From positions 1 through 64,000 of the forward strand of contig JADWOT020000756.1 in assembly GCA_036345935.2 (NCBI GenBank): a stretch of DNA of 64,000 bases, written 5' to 3'. How positions within the stretch are numbered: the first letter of the stretch is position 1; every line of letters starts with the position of its first letter. Below, one piece after another: positions 1 through 11,404 of the stretch. The stretch is from Taenia hydatigena (Eukaryota > Platyhelminthes > Cestoda > Cyclophyllidea > Taeniidae). Below the pieces are notes generated by a model that saw only the letters and a program-made list of their open reading frames with translations, searched no databases and was not told where the DNA came from. The position numbers were made by a program, and so were the translations under genes.

Positions 1-1480
1 GACGTCGACGTTCAGCCGATCCCATCGTCACACAGCGTGTCAATCCGCCGCCTTGATTGGCCTTTCTTCTTTAAGGCTCAGTTCGCTCCTGCAGACATGA
101 GGATGCTCTTTAAATAGAGCATTTGGTGACGCAGAGGATGGGTAGAGTAAGCATCGAATTTTACCACATGAAACGGGACGACTGAACAAATGAAGCGGCA
201 AATCGGCTGTTTTTACCGAGTGTGCGAAGGACAAGTGCATGGGTTAGACTGTGCCGCCGCTGAAGGGCGTTTTGGCAGTCAGCATTCGCCTACAAGGTTT
301 TTTTGAAGTTTTTGGAAGTCTGCCGCAAAGTAGGATGCAAGCGGCGCCGTACCATGGCTCCTCCTTTGTGATGGCAACGAGCGTGATGGTTGAGGATGTA
401 TGGGGGAAGTGACTTGTCGATTTATAGGTGCGTACAAATGCGCATTTATTTATATTGGAAAAGCTTCCATTTATGCATGCTATTTGCTGTTTATGCACTT
501 TGATGAGGTGTTGCGTCTGAGTGCAGGATATAGCGTTTTGCATCCGCCATCGTCACCGTCTGTTCTGCGGGGACTCAGCGCTGCTTTAGGAAGAACCATG
601 TCTCTTCTTACTTATTTTCCACGAGTTCTACTTTTTTACTGCAATCAATTGCATAGATGTTTTCACCCACCGCTGGTATATTTTAACTATGGTTAGTTCT
701 GGATTTTGCGCTAATTGACATCTGGTCATACTACTGGCTGAATTTGCTGATCTTGCGCTTTTTGTTTTGGCTTTCCGTTTGGAAAGGTATTTTCATTCTA
801 ACCTAACTGAGGAAGGCTTTAAGTAGGATTTAATGAATCTACACGTACATTTGAAGAATTCAACTTGGGACAAGTTGCTTGCGTTCGTTGCAAAGTATGA
901 TAATTTCGTAGTTACTGGATTAAGTGTACTTCATGCTTGTAGGTAATATGCTGCGATTTGAGTCATTGCACGTGTCGACATTTACAATGGATTGTAGTTG
1001 TCACCTCCAAATAAGTTTTCTTATTTTCGAGTTTAAACATAAGCATGGCATTACGCTCGGCTGCATCAAGCTAGTATGTTCTAATTAGTTTACTTGTGGT
1101 GAAAAAGCTTGCTGCTGCTTTGCTGGTTCCCACTGTTTTGTGGAGTTGAGGAGGACCATTTCGTAATTTACTGTCCATCTTTATGCGCGCTCAAATCTTG
1201 CTGAATATCAAGCAAATCTGTAGTTTCCTTTCTACTGATATTAGTTTGGAAGCGAGCATGAAGGCATGGGAGAGGGCGCGACTTTGACTGTTTGGTGTTC
1301 CTTGTATAAACCACTGAACTGTGCACGTTTGTTATTGTCAAAAGAAGCATCTTAGGATGCCCGTGTTCGAAGTACATATGATTGAAGTGTTTATTGGGAA
1401 CGTATTGTCGCGACGGTGGAGGGAGTCGAGCTTAACGTCGATTGCTGAGTTGTCTAAATTTCTATTTGCTTCATTCACTC
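1..1480 (+). repeat. Left outer arm of the large inverted repeat
   Basis: Read in reverse complement, 49,791-51,345 follows this stretch in order. Matching blocks include the CCGCCGCCTTGATTGGC block near 43-60, the GCATTTGGTGACGCAG block near 118, the TGCACTTTGATGAGGTG block near 494, and 1,140-1,400, which pairs with about 49,930-50,180. Identity by eye is about 70-75% with small indels. The homology is already present at base 1, so the arm probably continues off the window. Mirror coordinates sum to about 51,300, the same centre as the near-identical inner palindrome, so this is the oldest visible layer of one nested structure. Confidence 0.8.
46..525 (+). pseudogene. Decayed copy of the 206-codon frame at 50,726-51,346
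   Basis: The reverse-strand copy at 50,726-51,346 is open for 206 codons. The corresponding frame here keeps recognisable pieces, such as GCMGEVTCRFIGAYKC and LLFMHFDEV around 390-515 and SLRLSSLLQT near 70-100. It is interrupted by several in-frame stops and frame changes. The tail IGAYKC..IY..K.SIYA..LLFMHFDEV is the best conserved part of both. It is either a dead paralogue or non-coding sequence whose partner is open by chance. No family was recognised. Confidence 0.35.
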
Positions 1481-3241
1481 ATTCATTCGATGTGTGTTAG
1501 AATCTATGCTAATTAGATGGGTTTTAAAATTGACATGTTTCATTTTTGGTTACACAGTTAACACTTACCCTTTTGGGTCATGTGACACATGGAAGGGAAC
1601 ACATTGCGCTCTCTGTCCACCAAGTTACACAGAGACATCTACATTTTGGAGGCACTTCCTCATGCATATCATCAACAAACCCGCCACCAAATTCACCGGC
1701 CAGGTGGGTTTACGCACACAATGTTGTTATTTTCGCTTAGTCTTTTTTTATTGCGCCAGAGGTGCTGTATTTGTTACTGTGATTTGCATGACTCTCATCG
1801 TTGCGCCACAAATTCGAAGGTGTCCGATTCTGCGCGCTGTAGGATGGTGGGGTCGCAGACATATGCATGTGCGCATAGTGCCCTACTGGTTAATACTACA
1901 GCTATATTCTGTAAGGCGAGGGCCAACCAGGTTAACGAAAAGTACAAGTAGAGTTGGAGTTCTGTTGCCATTACTCCAAACACTGCATGCATAGCTAAGA
2001 ATTTGGAATTAGGCCAATTAAATTAAAACATTTCACGCATAGTATACAGACACTTACGATGCTGATGTTGCAGCGTTTAACGCTGACATGCTCGCGAAGC
2101 CTTGGCATTCCTTAGCTACTTAGTTAAAAGCATGTCTATCCAGCAAGATTTTTCCACTTCACTTACTAGTCTCAGGTCCTACTAACAGTAAAGTATGCAT
2201 CTTTCTGTAAACTTATCTCATGTAACAATTTATGGAGTGCCTTGTGAAATCTATCCGCATTGGCAATGAAAATAGATGATAAGAATTCACCTCTCCTTAC
2301 ATATGTCGCAAACATTCGCTTCATTCAGTAAGATATCCACAAGAAATGTACGTGAAAGTGTAGAAGATCACTGGAAGTTTGATGGTTGGGGAATCTGGAC
2401 AAAGAGTGCACCGTCGTGATGTTGCAGCAAATACAATTCGTGTCTCTGATGTGAATGGGAAAGTGGACTGCACAACTGAGCTTCTTACTGGTCGCCTTGC
2501 CTCCGTGTATTGAGATCGGCACTGCAAAGCAGATTAGTTGGATCTAAGAGCAATTTGTTAGCCATCTAGTAAGCGAATGCTTAGGATTAATAGGCGCTCG
2601 TGTGTTTATTAATCCTTTGTTTGTGCTTGACACTACTGCGTAAGCATGCCTTCAGACTACCCGTTCCATCATTACTAACCGTAGCTGTCTATTGATGTGT
2701 GAGATCGTTGATACGGTCGTGCAATGATCAGATGGATATGTTTGCCCACCTGTACGTTTACTTCGGCCTTGCAGGACAATAAGTCACAGCAGAGACGTGA
2801 TTCAGAAAGTAATTACTAAAAGAAAGAAATCGCAATCATTTTTAAGCCATTAGTGAACAGATGGATGCTAATGAAACCATGCTAAGATGACAAAATATTG
2901 GTTGTAAGGTACTGATCAAGCCACTTCATCCATGCAAAAGGGAATTTCGGGAAGTGGACTGATTTGTGAATCTTGAAAATGACATGGAACATGGACCTAA
3001 CTCTGATTGACATTACCGCCGACCGCTTCGATAGGTTACGCGCTGTCATCGCTCATGTATGTTGTGCACCTACCTGTGTGGACCATCACCTCTAAAATGA
3101 TTCATTTTGGTGGCTTCCAACTCCACACATAGCTTTCAGGAGAACATCTTTACAAGACAACAGTTTATTTGTTTATTTTTTGAAAAAATAAGGCGCACAA
3201 AGTGGCTTCTATCAAAGCATACTATGGGAACTACGAAACAG
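1481..3241. other. Intergenic, no supported gene
   Basis: Only short open frames without splice or promoter support are visible. The mirror position (about 48.1-49.8 kb) could not be aligned convincingly by eye, so the outer inverted repeat seems interrupted or too diverged here. Confidence 0.6.
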
Positions 3242-3870
3242 TTAGAACAACAAAAAGCCAACATCATAGCTACTAACTGAAAGACAGACAAAATCAGTCG
3301 ACAGACGCTTTATAAAACAAGAAGCCAAAAACTCGTTTTTTAGTTCTACTAATTCCTTGATATTCTCATCTTCACCATCGTGCTTTTGATCTGTTTCAGT
3401 ACCGAGCTGATTTTTGAGCGACACCGTTGGAGCCCAAAATGACTGCCTGTGCCTCAACAACATATCACCACCGATTTGGTACGGGGTAAAGGGAACCCTG
3501 CATCTGCCTTGTCATTGTGCCTCAGCTAATGTCTGGCGTACGTGAGGCTGTTTTGCAGTTGGCGGTGTAACAAGTGTATGAATCAGGCATAGACATGGTG
3601 GCAGCAAGCTGCTGGAGAAGATGATTTGGGATTGAGGTCACGCATGCTGGAAGTTGGTGATTCATGCTTGGTGCCAGGAACGGTTGCTGCACTTGTGGTT
3701 GTGGGAAGTGTCACATGGGAGTGGGTTCGGCGTCGTGAAGTTCAGCAAAGTAGTGGCAGATTGAGGTTGGCCTGAGCTTCCACCTTGTCTTAAACGTAAA
3801 GATGATTCCATACAGGATGCCTGTTGTAGTACAGACTTCGTAGAGCTAGCCGGTAGTTATTCGAAAATAC
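3242..3870 (-). pseudogene. Diverged copy of the Ser/Thr-rich arm exon
   Basis: On the reverse strand 3,870 to about 3,470 follows the exon at 19,571-19,944: a shared CAGGCATCCTGTAT.GA block, the CCACAACCACA.GT.CAGCAACCGTT block, the CACCATGTCTATGCCTGATTCA block, and then a downstream block ending in a Tyr-Gln-Ile-Gly frame equivalent to the Tyr-Glu-Ile-Cys of the 19.4 kb copy. A further 73-residue frame (3,463-3,242, charged, DGEDENIKELVELKNEF) runs on from it. The donor seen in the 19.57 kb copy is absent and the frame is broken, so this is probably a dead paralogue. It lies alone, about 15 kb from the other copies. Confidence 0.5.
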
Positions 3871-3962
3871 TAGAACTACTTGAGTTTGTAAGTAGAATCT
3901 TGATAAAATAAAATTGCAAGGCAATATTTACCCTTTCCCTGAATCATCCACCGTTATTGCAG

Positions 3963-4264
3963 ATACGATTGGTCAGCAGGCGAGTAAAGTGGTGACAGAT
4001 CAACTGTCAGTTGATCCGAGTGAGACACAGCTGGATTCCTACCTTGGCGAGATTTCCTGTTTTCTAAAGTTTATTCGTGAAAGGAAAATCCAGCATCATC
4101 CGCATGAGCAAACCTTATGTCTTTCTATTCCACTAATCTTACTTTTTGTTTGTTTGTATTTAGAGTTAGATGAGAAGACGAGGTCGCGAACATCGTGCAA
4201 TTTGGAAAACCAATATTTAACAATAAACTGCAAATGCAACACACGAAGTTACTTTTGGACTTGA
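3963..4264 (+). CDS. Candidate exon, unknown protein
   Basis: A pyrimidine-rich acceptor (CCGTTATTGCAG) ends at 3,962. It is followed by an open frame reading DTIGQQASKVVTDQLSVDP and continuing through LDSYLGEISCFLKFIRE, a Leu-rich hydrophobic segment and a charged end with a stop at 4,262-4,264. The first 40 codons look protein-like. There is no ATG upstream in frame and no donor before the stop, so it would have to be a terminal exon. No second copy was found to test frame conservation. Chance openness is a serious alternative. Confidence 0.15.
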
Positions 4265-7008
4265 GAGCTACTTTTGTATTAATAGAAGAAGCCCAATGTT
4301 TAAAAGGGCCACTGACGTGGTCAAATCCGTTGTCAATTAAGAAGGCATAAATTGCATAAATTGAGCAAAACAGAGGGAAGGATTCGTGGAATGGTCACTT
4401 GCATACCTGACACATGGTCCATCAAGGCAAACTTTTTCAGAATTGGAGAACTCTGCAACCAATAATAAGTCATTCCCAGGAATTTTGGAGCACAAACTGC
4501 GCAAGGAATCGAAATCATGCTCTGACCCTCTTTTGTCAAGGCGGTTCTATCTAATGTTAGATGTCCGGGTACCACCGAGATAGCCGTGGGTACCACATGT
4601 GTAGTGGTTTTTCAATTGCATTTGAGGTGATATAATTGGTGACAAGAGGTCTTGGTAATTCGAAATAATTATTGCCTAGCCTACAAATGAAGATAAAGTC
4701 ACGATCCTTTTCGATGTCAAAGGCTGTTTTTAAAATGTTGAAAGTGTAGACTGTGGTCCCTTTTGTCACTTAGGCAGAATTAAATGCACAGCATTGAGCG
4801 CTGGGCAAAAAAATTCACTTTTTCGTTGTTATGTTTGATGTCACCTTTGGTCACGCCCCTATCACTAAGATGATTAATATACTAATGGCAAGGTTTTGTT
4901 AGTGCTCAATGCTCTTCTGCTAAGACGCTAGATTTTGAAAATGCATTCAAGCCGAAGTAGGCATAAATACTATTCCGATGACATATGACTTAAACCAGAC
5001 GGTCATGTTATTTCATGACAATGTGGCCGCGATTTCGCCCATCGTAAAAGGTAAGTCAGATTCTTTGTCTTCTTCTTGTTTCATCCACGCTACATTACCG
5101 TTTTCACACAACTAAAATCAAAAGTCGCGCACTGTGATTCGCTTCGTGACTTCAAATAATTGAAAGTTTTGTCGTGACATCAAATAGCAGGTCTCTTATG
5201 TTTCCTATGAGTTTATGTTTAATGCATATTCCAAAACTTCAATAAGATCAGATATCAAAATGAATACCAGAAGGTCATTTACGTCGAACCAAGTTAGGAA
5301 GCAATTTATTTGGAGCCTGAACATACGGCAAGCACCACTCAAGGACATTCGTCTAAGGTTCCTTTTATGTTCCACACTGCATGATTTGTTGGGAAATGTG
5401 CAACGACTGCACGATGACATGGACTAGCATGGATGCCAGGAAACCTTTGTTACTGCCGTTCTTTAAGAAGCGACAAGCGGTTTCCGCATCTGTAGGTGTG
5501 ATGGCACCTTCTGGCTCTCCCCATTCGAAAACATCTTGAATACACTGTTAGGGCACAGACAGTAGAATGGCTGCACTGACCAAATGTGAATTAAACCACA
5601 ACCGGACAATCGGAACAAAACAAATTCATCTACTTCGTGATGATGTGGGTGTATTGGGAAACACTGTGCAATAAAGACAAAGAAATTCGGCCCAGGACTC
5701 TATAGAACTACCAATAAATTATCAAAAATGCACTGCACTTACGTTTAATAGGCGAGCGTGTATGCGAATACAATTTAAATGACTTCTGCTAATTGTTGAG
5801 GCCGTCGCTATTCCAATTTCAAGCCGTGAGATGAGGTGGAAAATGCACAGGCTTACTTGAACTATCTCCCGTGATCCAAGCTGTTCCGCACAATAGTGGA
5901 TTTGGCCTGCCTTGCTCCTTCCACATTCTCCTCTATTTCTGAGGATTCCGTGAAGAGAAAGGGTGACAAATCCAAGTTATGGCTGTTCATGGAGGGGTAA
6001 GAAGTAGCTTTCCTTGTAGTTAAAACGCCTACTAACTTATGATAGGCGTGGAACCATCCTTAATGCGTGAAAGCAATTGTGTCAGTAGATGACCTATCCA
6101 CAACAAAACTTTTTACTTGCTCCAAGCGAATCCAGTGACGATCTGTCCAAAATATTTCTTTACATTGCTAAGTGCGTAAAGCATTGCGCCATGCTTGGTT
6201 GATTTCGACTAAAGGTTTTAGGGCCACTTTTAATAAATGCTTTGTTTTGGCTTTAATTTAAGGCATTTTCAAAGTCCAGATGAAGTAGACGCCATTTCTT
6301 GTGTAAAACATGCATCGATTGAGCGTGTCTTGGAGGCACTGGTAAAGGCATCAGTAGCTCTGTGTCGCTTGATGCTTACTTTTGAAGATTCGTAGATTCC
6401 ACTGTCGACTCTGAACACGAAAGTCCCTAAGTTAGCATCTATATTTTGACGTACCTATGTTGACGGCAGTCCATTGATGCAGACATCACTGCCAGTTGCA
6501 ATAAACGTGCTTAAAACGGCTTGTCAGAATGAATTTGTGGCACGATTTTATGGGTGATGTGCCCCACCTGTAATCGAACTCTTTTAATTCATGCTTCCTT
6601 ATTTCATTTTCATTTACTACAGTCAGTGGTTCGATAAATATTGCGGATGGGCCTGGTTACACGAAATGAAAAGGACACGAACATGAAGGTCTTTGTGCAA
6701 AAGATAAGGCATTACGTCGCTTAACTTAGAAGCACGCTAGATGGGATTAGCCTCTTTTAGTCGTTTAATATCTGCAAACGCTAATAATCGTGTTCGTTTG
6801 ACATAATGAACCCGGTTTTCTCAATTTTTCTTGCTTCTCAAGAAAGGGAATTCGAATTTTTTTTGACAATTATTTTTGTTTGATAGGTGGTTAGATTGCA
6901 ATGTCAATTTAAATGTGCCAAGAATTAAAACGAGTTGATGCGTTTTAAATGGACATTTATCCAGAGTATTTGGGTGGTAAATAAAATTTAGTAGACTGTT
7001 TTGTCATG
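4265..7008. other. Intergenic, no supported gene
   Basis: AT-rich sequence with short frames only. No homology to the other modules was noticed, and no RNA gene, hairpin or tandem repeat stood out. Confidence 0.55.
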
Positions 7009-7530
7009 TTAAGATGCAATAAGCCATTTTATTGAAGTGACACAGAATTCGAGGCGTTGTCTTTTCTGATATGGCGGATGGGTAGGAAAGGGTTTCATGC
7101 CCCTGACATTTGTAAATCGCAAACCGTTCAGATCGTCATTCCCTAAAAGTCTGCCCATTTCACGATTTGTTGCGTTAAGAGCCGACGAATCGACAAATTC
7201 CACTGATTTCGCAAGAATTTTTTCGAAAATCTTAAGGCCATAGCTTTACACCAGCACTCATTGCCGTCCTTCACTGACCAAATTAGTAGTGTTGTCGAAA
7301 TCTTGCATAAAATACAGCCGCCGACAAAATAATTCATAAATAGTCGGTGCATGTTGCGCAACTCCCTGTAAGGCTGTGTTAAATCCAATGCAATCACATA
7401 AGGTCATAGACATCACAGAAATTTAACAATGATCTATGAACGGTGATGGCCTTGCTAATGTAGAGGTCGTAGATCACAGGCCAGTGTTGTAAGCAGCGTT
7501 ATAACTCTTGCGGCCGGACAAAATACATTG
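7009..7530 (-). repeat. Diverged fragment of the palindrome's inner end
   Basis: Bases about 7,420-7,490 match 24,920-24,980 in direct orientation (GGCGATGGCCTTGCCAATGTAGAGG there, GGTGATGGCCTTGCTAATGTAGAGG here) and therefore match 26,365-26,425 inverted. The reverse-strand frame is shared: HWPVIYDLYISKAITVHRSLL here and YWPVLYDLYIGKAIAIHRTLL in the arms. Similarity continues weakly to about 7,530, matching the left edge of the palindrome spacer. The Trp-rich minigene that follows in the arms is not recognisable here. A reverse-strand AATAAA occurs near 7,027-7,034. Confidence 0.5.
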
Positions 7531-9229
7531 GAGGCTATGCTAGGATATTTAGCTTAGAAATTTGAATGCGTTTACTTATTTCTGGTTGCCTTAAGCGGGA
7601 TTTTCTAATCGGCCGTAAGTACTTGAAATTGTGCTGCGATGCAGTCGTGACACTGTTGAAGACTTGTCATAGTTAATAACAATGATTGTTTTGAATCGCA
7701 GACCAATAAATTGCTGTTGCTTGCGGCTGGTAGCGCACTTCCAGGAAGGAAGTTGTGAGCGGATGGATTGGTGTCCCCACTTAACGTTCAACGAGATGAG
7801 GAGGATGATGTTAGACGAGCGCACAAGGGTCACCAACACGTGGAAATTGACCGTTTCCTGTGAGACTTCGTCAGAATCCGCAGAGTCATTAGCATTAGGC
7901 AAAATATTTTCGTGTGACTTCATCTCTCCACGTTGGCATGCAAGTGAGTTTTTGCGTTCTCGCCGTGAATGGGAATGGAATAAGCAACAGATTGGCTTGC
8001 AAGACTACAACACAATAAACTCATATTCAATCACCTTCTTAAGTAAGCGCGGTCAATCAATGACGAACGGAATTTGAATGGTGTTTTCTGCAGCGATTGC
8101 ATATGACAGTTCTCGTGGTAAATGTTTCCATTGTAAGCCTATTTGCATTGTAAAGCGCCTGTAATGGCAATGGACATTGAGAGACCACAGTTATACCACT
8201 GTGGTCTACTTTGTCCTGTTTGGTCTCGCTTTTATTGTGATTAGTATTCCGCAATTTGTTGTCTCACCAAATTTTTCCCTCATTTCCTAAAGAAAATGCT
8301 ACAAATGTAGGCAGTCTAATTTGTTGGAGCCCGTTATGAAAGCGAACCTTGGATAACGTCTGAGTGTCACAGTACTCTGTTATGCCCCGTTTTGTACAGC
8401 TTCAGTTTTGATTGCTTCTCTCTACTCCGTTGTCTCTCGTAATTTTTTTCTCATGTTTTTGGGAGAAATAGTTACAAATTGGATCTAGTTGACACATTTT
8501 ACATTGCACCTCACTTTGCTCCCCTTCGCAGTGGGTAAAGATAGTGGTTCTTTGTTCGATAGATATTGTCGCATTGCTTTGACTCACATAATGGACCCCC
8601 AAACTCCATTTGTTTGGGATTTACTACCTGGTGCGGTACTTACTAAAGCACTTGTGTGAAGGTCAATGTCAGTTAATGGCAGCTTAGTCGCAGGTAGAAT
8701 TCCCTGTCACTGTCATTGTCAAATCGGACGAATCAGATCGCTGTGGCTAGAGTATGAGTAAGTCGTGGAGCAGTGAGAACCGGTGCTCGGAGTCGACAAC
8801 ATCTGATCGTGACTAAGAGTTGAGAAGTGGTTCATGGTTTATGCATAAAACTGTGTGCTTGAAGGTCTATAGCGTCAGCTTGACTTGGTCGTCTACATCC
8901 TCTTTCCAAAGTTAGTCGACTAATCTTCACGTTGATTTCTCTTGGACATTGTCATCTAACCCAAGTTGCCAAGGGGAAAGTGTAGGCTTAGCCAGGATGT
9001 GGCTGATTTTGTGTGAGATTGACGAGTCTTCAGCATCCCCGATTTCATCTCAGCATAGGGATGAGGCACTACAACTGTCGAACAACATGTTCGCCACCTT
9101 CATTTACTACCGCTTGCACTGCACCAATTTACACTTAAGTCCATTCGCACACGCACCTTTCTACCTGACTCCGTGAAATACCGATTAAGGAACTCCCTTA
9201 AAAGACGACTATTGAAATGGGCAACAACA
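7531..9229. other. Intergenic, no supported gene
   Basis: Several frames of 60-130 codons occur on both strands but they overlap each other, lack splice or promoter support, and have no conserved partner. Apart from the hairpin at 8,182 nothing was identified. Confidence 0.5.
8182..8207. other. Perfect 10-bp hairpin
   Basis: AGACCACAGT and ACTGTGGTCT form a perfect 10 bp stem around a 6-base loop (TATACC). There is no T-run after it and it is not part of a tRNA cloverleaf. Its function is unknown, and a stem of this size may arise by chance. Confidence 0.6.
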
Positions 9230-9420
9230 AACATGCAGGCTCGAGTGGACAAACAGGCAGGTAGGCACAAACATATGGTATAAAAAGCACAAATGGACTA
9301 TGGAGGTAGAGGGACCCTCTGCAAGGTTAATGTGGGAAGTGTTCAATGAGGTAGGCAGGCAGGAGTTCGGTCAGTCCACGAATTACGAAGCAGTAGCAAC
9401 GCGTCCACCTTTACTCCCGA

Positions 9421-9476
9421 GGGAGTAAGTGGAGGGAGGGGGGAGGAGGAGGAAAAAGAAGAATTGGAATTAAGGC
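9421..9476 (+). repeat. Purine-rich tract
   Basis: About 55 bases of nearly pure purine dominated by GGAGG and GAAGAA. The paired copies B and C hold shorter, diverged versions (near 39,880 and about 57,880 on the other strand). Confidence 0.7.
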
Positions 9477-9904
9477 GACGTGATGTGGAACAAACTAAAG
9501 CAGTTAAATGAAATATGAATTGGATAATTTTTGGCAATACAAGCTAGGTACACAAAGACAAGTTTTAGTTTTAGGCACATTGTGGAATGGGCAGATCTAA
9601 ACCGGCCTGTGCTAATCTAATCTGTTCATACTCCTCTGCCCGATTCAATCATGTTACAATTGAGAGACTAGTAGGGAGATGACGTAGACTTACTAAAAGA
9701 GCGCTGGCGGAGGAAGCGGTAGAAGGATCAGAAGGATAGAGCGAAGAACTGATGTTAGATTCGAAGGAGGTGAAGGTGAAAGAAGCGTGGGAAAGGCAGA
9801 GGAGCCAGATGTTTTCGTGCCACCAAAGTGGAAAACAAAGGTAAAATATCTTAGTGTAGATTCATTGTAGAGTTGAAATCATGGAGTACCCACGGTGAGA
9901 CATA

Positions 9905-10078
9905 ATGCGAAATGCAATACTTCAAAGCTTATTGAGCGCAGCAGGAGACGGAGACAGTTAACAGCGATACGCTAGAGTTTGGCATGAGAATGGGGGAGTA
10001 GATTTGAGGTCTCCTCTTCACTTAGTTCAAAGACTTCATCAAACCGATTTCCTAAATGTGCAACTTGATATTTACTAT
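9905..10078 (-). pseudogene. Alpha exon, copy A (donor lost)
   Basis: On the reverse strand a strong acceptor, a CT-rich tract ending TTTCTTTCTCGTAG, ends at 10,079 just before sequence matching the alpha exon of copies B and C. The 3' donor GTGAGTGTCTCC of copy C is replaced here by TTAACTGTCTCC, so the exon can no longer be spliced in the ancestral way. The reading frame is also disrupted. This is a decayed member of a four-copy exon set. Confidence 0.45.
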
Positions 10079-11218
10079 CTACGAGAAAGAAAGAGAGAGC
10101 CTCACCTCACTTGGCACGGAGATGCGTCGAGTCGATTGTGCGGGCCGAAGTAGAGTGTTAGGGTTGACTTAGAGCGGTAACGAATAAGGCGCCTTACTCG
10201 AACTTGTCATAATCTAGCCTAGGATGCTAATCTAGTCTATTCTGATCCAGTCAAAATTAGTCAGGTTTAGTCAAGCCTAGACTTGCGTACCATGCTACAG
10301 TGCTTTTGCAGTGGGACATGAAGATTAGGCAAGTTGTTTACCATCAGCAGGTCTCCAGATGCTCCTGCCTACTTGGGATTTAGAGACGTGAATAGTAAGT
10401 GCAGCACAGCAGACGTAGTGCAGGCCTTAATTTTAATTGAAGGGGTCGGCGATTCATCCCTGAAGAATGTCCTTGAGGTAACGAAGACACCTTTTGATGT
10501 TTACCCTAATTCTATGCTTTGACCAATTGTTATGTCCCATTGCTATAGGTGGGAGCAAAGCAACAAAAATTTTAGGCCGACTGAGTCAATAGGACGATTA
10601 TGATTGAGGCGAGAATGCAAGAGTTAATGAACATGCAGCTGCGGTGCAGTGTTTTTCATTTATCTCCTACTTTCTCCCACCCTTTTCGATACTGTTTCAT
10701 TTTCCCTCTCATCTAGCCATGCAACTGAAATAGACGTAAAGGAATCGGCTGAGTGAAAAAAAGCCCGATTTTTTTCGGATAGCGCACTAGAAGAGGCCAA
10801 CCATAGTTTGACCTTTCCATGTCATGTACACAAGATAACAGTTGTGATAATGTTAAAACGATGTACATAAATAAAATGAGGGATGAGAGTGGCAAACGGA
10901 CGGATCGTGGATAAGAAGGAATAGAAAGCAAGAGCATAGTGCTATTGATGGGAAGTCAAGTCAAGTGTTTGACTGATTTAGCCTAATCGACTTCTTTTTC
11001 ATCGTCACATAATCTCACATAAATACATCTTTACTATTCAAATCTGACCCTCTTCATCTTTGCCCTGAGTGTAGAAACCTTCCACTATTTTTGCACTTTT
11101 TATTATCGCACGCTTCAGTTTTCCTTACCAGTGCAAATAATATTCGCTTTGGTAACATCTACATTGCCAGACTTTATATCGCGAAATGCTGCAAGGATTT
11201 ACAAAAGGAAGAAAGCTG

Positions 11219-11404
11219 CTAATACCCTAATCTGAGCAACTTTCGATAAAAACAGCTAAATGGGAACGCACCTCTGGATCCGTAGTGTCCCAGCTTTCCT
11301 TGCCACAAGAGACACCCTACACATTGGCCAAACCTAACTTGTCTGATTTCGTAACGAGAGCTGCTGTGATCTCTTACAGAAGAGGACGAGCCGCTGATTC
11401 CCAA
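11219..11404 (-). CDS. Alpha-module frame, unknown product (fragment)
   Basis: The reverse-strand frame includes GISGSSSSVRDHSSSRYEIR followed by GCLLWQGKLGHYGSRGA. It aligns in the same frame with 55,930-56,199 on the plus strand (GISSSLPSVRDCSSF and GCLPWQGKLGHYRSRDA) and, more weakly, with copy B near 41,560-41,830. Shared framing over diverged DNA hints at past coding, but the opposite strand is also frame-locked (SQLSLPQETPYT against SQLSLSRSTHYT in copy B). There is no ATG start and no known domain. It is probably a relic. Confidence 0.2.
   Translation of the reverse strand: MGISGSSSSVRDHSSSRYEIRQVRFGQCVGCLLWQGKLGHYGSRGAFPFSCFYRKLLRLGY

Noticed and set aside
7682..8077. 131-codon plus-strand frame from ATT/ATG
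   Set aside because: It overlaps a 110-codon frame on the other strand, has no paralogue, promoter or splice support, and no recognisable domain.
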